From the NCBI GenBank assembly GCA_017860555.1, contig JAGDMJ010000107.1, positions 1 through 9,050 of the forward strand: a stretch of DNA of 9,050 nucleotides, given 5' to 3'. The position numbers and the translations under genes were made by a program. Numbering within the stretch: position 1 is the first letter of the stretch; the number at the start of each line of letters is the position of its first letter. Shown one piece after another: positions 6,667 to 9,050 of the stretch. This DNA is from Bacteroidota bacterium (GTDB taxonomy: Bacteria; Bacteroidota; Ignavibacteria; UBA10030; UBA6906). The notes beneath the pieces were generated by a model, which searched no databases, had not been told where the DNA came from, and saw only the letters and a list, made by a program, of their open reading frames with translations.

Positions 6667-6728
6667 GGACTTGCCCCTAGAGCTAAAGAGTGAAATTCAA
6701 ACGGAAATAGCCCCATTTTACCAAAAAC

Positions 6729-6757
6729 AATATATCTAATCCCGTTATGATTGTCAA
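6729..6757 (-). promoter_or_regulatory. Near-consensus sigma-70 promoter for the coiled-coil gene
   Basis: On the minus strand a perfect TTGACA (6757-6752) is followed after exactly 17 bases by TATATT (6734-6729), matching TATAAT at 5 of 6 positions. Transcription would begin near 6722, leaving a leader of about 55 bases to the GTG at 6666, with the AGGGG ribosome-binding site at 6678-6674. The surrounding 6690-6760 segment is clearly AT-rich against a GC-rich background. It implies that the coiled-coil gene can be transcribed independently of its upstream neighbour. Confidence 0.7.
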
Positions 6758-6805
6758 CGAAGGAAAAGATGTGAGGAAATTGCCTCGATTGCCTTTAGAG
6801 GGACT

Positions 6806-9050
6806 TTATCGAGTGACGATCTTCACGAAATCGGGCTCCGAATGGATCGCGGAAAGATCACGGTCGAGGATGTCGCTAAGGGAAAAGGAGCGGTCGACGG
6901 CTTTGCTGAGGAAGTCCTTTGCCTGTTGTTTGTCGTTCTGCATGGCATACATCCGGGCCGTATTGTAAAGAATGGCCGGATCCGCAGGAGAGAGCTTGAG
7001 CGCCTGCTGATTGGCTGTGACCGCCGCCCGGAACTCGCCAAGCCGGGTACGCACCAGTGCAAGCCGGGAGAGCGCCACGGCGTTTTCCGGATGCGAGGCA
7101 GTAATGCTCTTGAGAAGTTCCTCCGACCGGACGAACGCACCCTGCCATTCCGCTTTCGGCTTACCCGCCGACTGCCCCACGCGGCCCAGGACATAGAAAT
7201 CCAGGTAGCTCTGGCGCGCCCGGGCAAGCCGATCGACCATGAGATCCAACGCCCGTTCGGATTGCTGGGTGATGACGAGCAGGTCGGCCAGATGGAGGCT
7301 GGCGTATTCACTCCGGTCCGGAGCGAACTTCATCCCTTGTTCATAGGTCCGGAGTGCGGCCCTGTACTCCTCAGGGCTGCCGCCATGTGCTATGGCGCTG
7401 AAGTGCTGGACCTGGGCGAGCATTGTGTGTGTTCTCATGGCCCAGGGATCATCCATAACAGCACGGTTGGCCGCTTTGAGCGCCGCTCCGAGTTCATTCC
7501 TGGCTACGTACGCGCCCGCCAGCCGGCACTGCGACTCCACATCGCTCGGGGCAATCGCCACGGCCTGTTCAAAACGTTCGATTGCCTTCTCATGCTGTCC
7601 TTGAGCGAGTTCAAGAACGCCCCAGGCCCGATACGCTTCCGCATTGCGGATGACGCGCGACAGAGCCTGCTGAACGTGGGCACGTGCCTGCGCGAGATGG
7701 ACAGGCGTCCGATCTCCTCCTTCATAGGCAAGCACGTGAGCCCATCCGAGCGCGGACTGCGCCCTCCCAAAGGATGAATCCGTTGCTATTGCCTCGCCGA
7801 GCACGCGCATGACGGTATCGATCGGATACTGCCCGGGGTGCCTCATCAAGGTACGCGCGCGGAGGTATGCATCGTACGCGTATTCATTGGAGGTCGGAAG
7901 CTCGTTGAGCATCTGCAGTTCTTCATCGCTCACCTTGATGTCCATCGCGGCCACGAGTGCATTCGCCATGACTGTCTTCACGCGTGCCAGTTCCCGCATC
8001 GCCGAAATCTTGCGCGATGACCACAACGGCGTCGACGACGCCGTGTCATACAAGTCCGCCTGCAGCGTCACGGACTCGCCCTGCCGACCGAGGGACCACC
8101 GGAGATAGAAGTTCGATGCCACCGCACGGCAACGTTGAAGGTTGCCCATCGTCGAGGCCTCCAGAGCGTACGCAGTCGAGAGTCCTACGATACGAAGATC
8201 GGACACTGCAGCGAGGTCCTGCGCCAGATCAACGGCAAGGCCCTCCGCCAATCCCTGCAGTACGCTGTCGCCTCCACTGATGACCGGGGGAAATACAACA
8301 ACCGAATACAGCGGAGGCGCAACGGCGTTCCGTATATTATCGATGATGAGGTATGCGATGACCACCGCCGCAATGACTGCCAGCCCGATAAGGACAGGTT
8401 TCACGGGGATCCTGATCCTCACGATGCGCGAGGCAATGCGATCGAAGATCGGGGGCTTCGGAGGCGGAGCAGGGCCCTTTTCCTCCGGCACGATCTCGAT
8501 GTCCAGACCTGAAGGAGCGGCGGAATTACCCCAGAAGTCCTTGTCCGATGTCACCGCGCCCGAACGGCGCTCGGACGGGATCTTGCCGCTCACTTGCTCC
8601 GACCTTCGCAACGCGCTCCGGGCGGCAGCCTCTTCCCTGCGCCGCTTATCATCCTCCCTGGATATCTGTTCGGCAAGCTGCTGCGCACGGAGGATTTCCT
8701 CCTTCAAACGGACGGCTTCCTCGTTCCCTTCGTCGATCCGCAGGATCTCTGCAATGCCTTCGAGCGCCGCCGCGTATTTTTCCTGTTGATACGAATTGTT
8801 CACGCTCTCCAGGAGCTCGGCGATCTTCTTGCGGTTTTCTACCGGCCGGGGACGTTCCGGAGCGGGAGCCTCCGACGACGCGGGCGGCTCCGCCTGACGC
8901 CTCTTCCCTTTCCCCCGGGGCACTGCTTCCTCCAGCCGACGCAACTTCTCCCGCAGTTCGAGGATCTCCTCGTGGGACACAATGAGGTTGAGCTCAGACA
9001 GAAGGTCGGCTGCTTTCTCTGCTTTCTTCCGGTCGATGGCAATGAGAAAC
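6806..9050 (-). CDS. Membrane-anchored TPR protein with TolB/FlgO-like domain (5' end outside window)
   Basis: Numbering is from a GTG codon at 8980. The frame stays open for 23 more coherent helical codons to the window edge and that GTG has no ribosome-binding site, so the gene is probably truncated here. The visible part has a charged, Pro-rich N-terminal region containing one TPR-like module (about 53-97, ILRIDEGNEEA) and a basic stretch (181-194). Next come a single membrane span (195-216) and a TolB/FlgO-like domain (224-350: VVVFPPVISGGDSVLQGLAEGLAVDL as a typical opening, closing LYDTASSTPLWS). A TPR array runs from about 365 to 697 (AYDAYLRARTLM; AYRAWGVLELAQG; ALSRLALVRTRLGEF). Positive charges before the span place the N-terminus in the cytoplasm and the TolB-like/TPR part in the periplasm. 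Related proteins usually carry a DNA-binding, cyclase or kinase domain at the N-terminus; none is visible here, though it could lie beyond the edge. The stop is TAA at 6806. Confidence 0.88.
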   Translation of the reverse strand, partial: FLIAIDRKKAEKAADLLSELNLIVSHEEILELREKLRRLEEAVPRGKGKRRQAEPPASSEAPAPERPRPVENRKKIAELLESVNNSYQQEKYAAALEGIAEILRIDEGNEEAVRLKEEILRAQQLAEQISREDDKRRREEAAARSALRRSEQVSGKIPSERRSGAVTSDKDFWGNSAAPSGLDIEIVPEEKGPAPPPKPPIFDRIASRIVRIRIPVKPVLIGLAVIAAVVIAYLIIDNIRNAVAPPLYSVVVFPPVISGGDSVLQGLAEGLAVDLAQDLAAVSDLRIVGLSTAYALEASTMGNLQRCRAVASNFYLRWSLGRQGESVTLQADLYDTASSTPLWSSRKISAMRELARVKTVMANALVAAMDIKVSDEELQMLNELPTSNEYAYDAYLRARTLMRHPGQYPIDTVMRVLGEAIATDSSFGRAQSALGWAHVLAYEGGDRTPVHLAQARAHVQQALSRVIRNAEAYRAWGVLELAQGQHEKAIERFEQAVAIAPSDVESQCRLAGAYVARNELGAALKAANRAVMDDPWAMRTHTMLAQVQHFSAIAHGGSPEEYRAALRTYEQGMKFAPDRSEYASLHLADLLVITQQSERALDLMVDRLARARQSYLDFYVLGRVGQSAGKPKAEWQGAFVRSEELLKSITASHPENAVALSRLALVRTRLGEFRAAVTANQQALKLSPADPAILYNTARMYAMQNDKQQAKDFLSKAVDRSFSLSDILDRDLSAIHSEPDFVKIVTR

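Noticed and set aside
5548..6693. Plus-strand open frame of 381 codons rich in Leu/Phe, looking like a membrane protein
   Set aside because: It is the complement of Glu/Lys/Arg-rich coiled-coil codons (CTC, CTT and TTC arise from GAG, AAG and GAA), so the hydrophobicity is an artefact.
6664..6716. ATG at 6716 on the minus strand as an upstream leader ORF for the coiled-coil gene
   Set aside because: It is out of frame with the GTG at 6666, overlaps the gene, lacks a ribosome-binding site and sits almost at the predicted transcript start.
6768..6805. GAGG/CCTC hairpin after the TPR gene as a terminator
   Set aside because: The stem is only four pairs with a six-base loop and no adjacent T run, so it is not distinguishable from chance.
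6747..6968. Small plus-strand open frame starting in the intergenic gap
   Set aside because: Most of it is antisense to the TPR gene end, and no good ribosome-binding site precedes it.
6842..7777. Plus-strand open frame of 311 codons
   Set aside because: Antisense to the TPR array of the membrane protein; no motif of its own.

Overview
The window is GC-rich, densely coding bacterial chromosome with five protein genes in three blocks. No tRNA, rRNA, CRISPR, insertion sequence or phage gene is visible. A Gram-negative host is likely: the last protein is predicted to hold a TolB-like domain and TPRs on the outer side of the inner membrane. A member of the Bacteroidota/Ignavibacteria side of the tree would fit the gene families, but this is a guess.

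Left block (1-1371). pfkA, a 6-phosphofructokinase, lies on the minus strand and ends at a probable hairpin terminator. The first 220 bases hold no gene that can be called with confidence.

Middle block (1610-4274, plus strand). Three genes joined by two ATGA stop/start overlaps form one translationally coupled operon: a HisC-like PLP enzyme, a LicC/PntC-like nucleotidyltransferase, and a CDP-alcohol phosphotransferase. Together they resemble a self-contained route that makes an amino-bearing phosphate or phosphonate, activates it with CTP, and transfers the headgroup to a lipid or polyol. The headgroup cannot be named from sequence. This is the most likely place for undescribed biochemistry in the window.

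Right block (4285-9050, minus strand). Two large proteins share a short TPR-like helical module. The upstream one runs off the window edge. It has a cytoplasmic TPR/charged region, one membrane span, a TolB/FlgO-like domain and a C-terminal TPR array. The downstream one is a 793-residue soluble protein. It has three copies of the TPR-like module, a roughly 400-residue charged coiled coil with a clear 15-residue periodicity, and a duplicated 43-residue C-terminal module. A near-consensus sigma-70 promoter sits between the two genes. A membrane-tethered scaffold with a cytoplasmic coiled-coil partner is a reasonable working idea, but it is inferred from shared modules and adjacency only.
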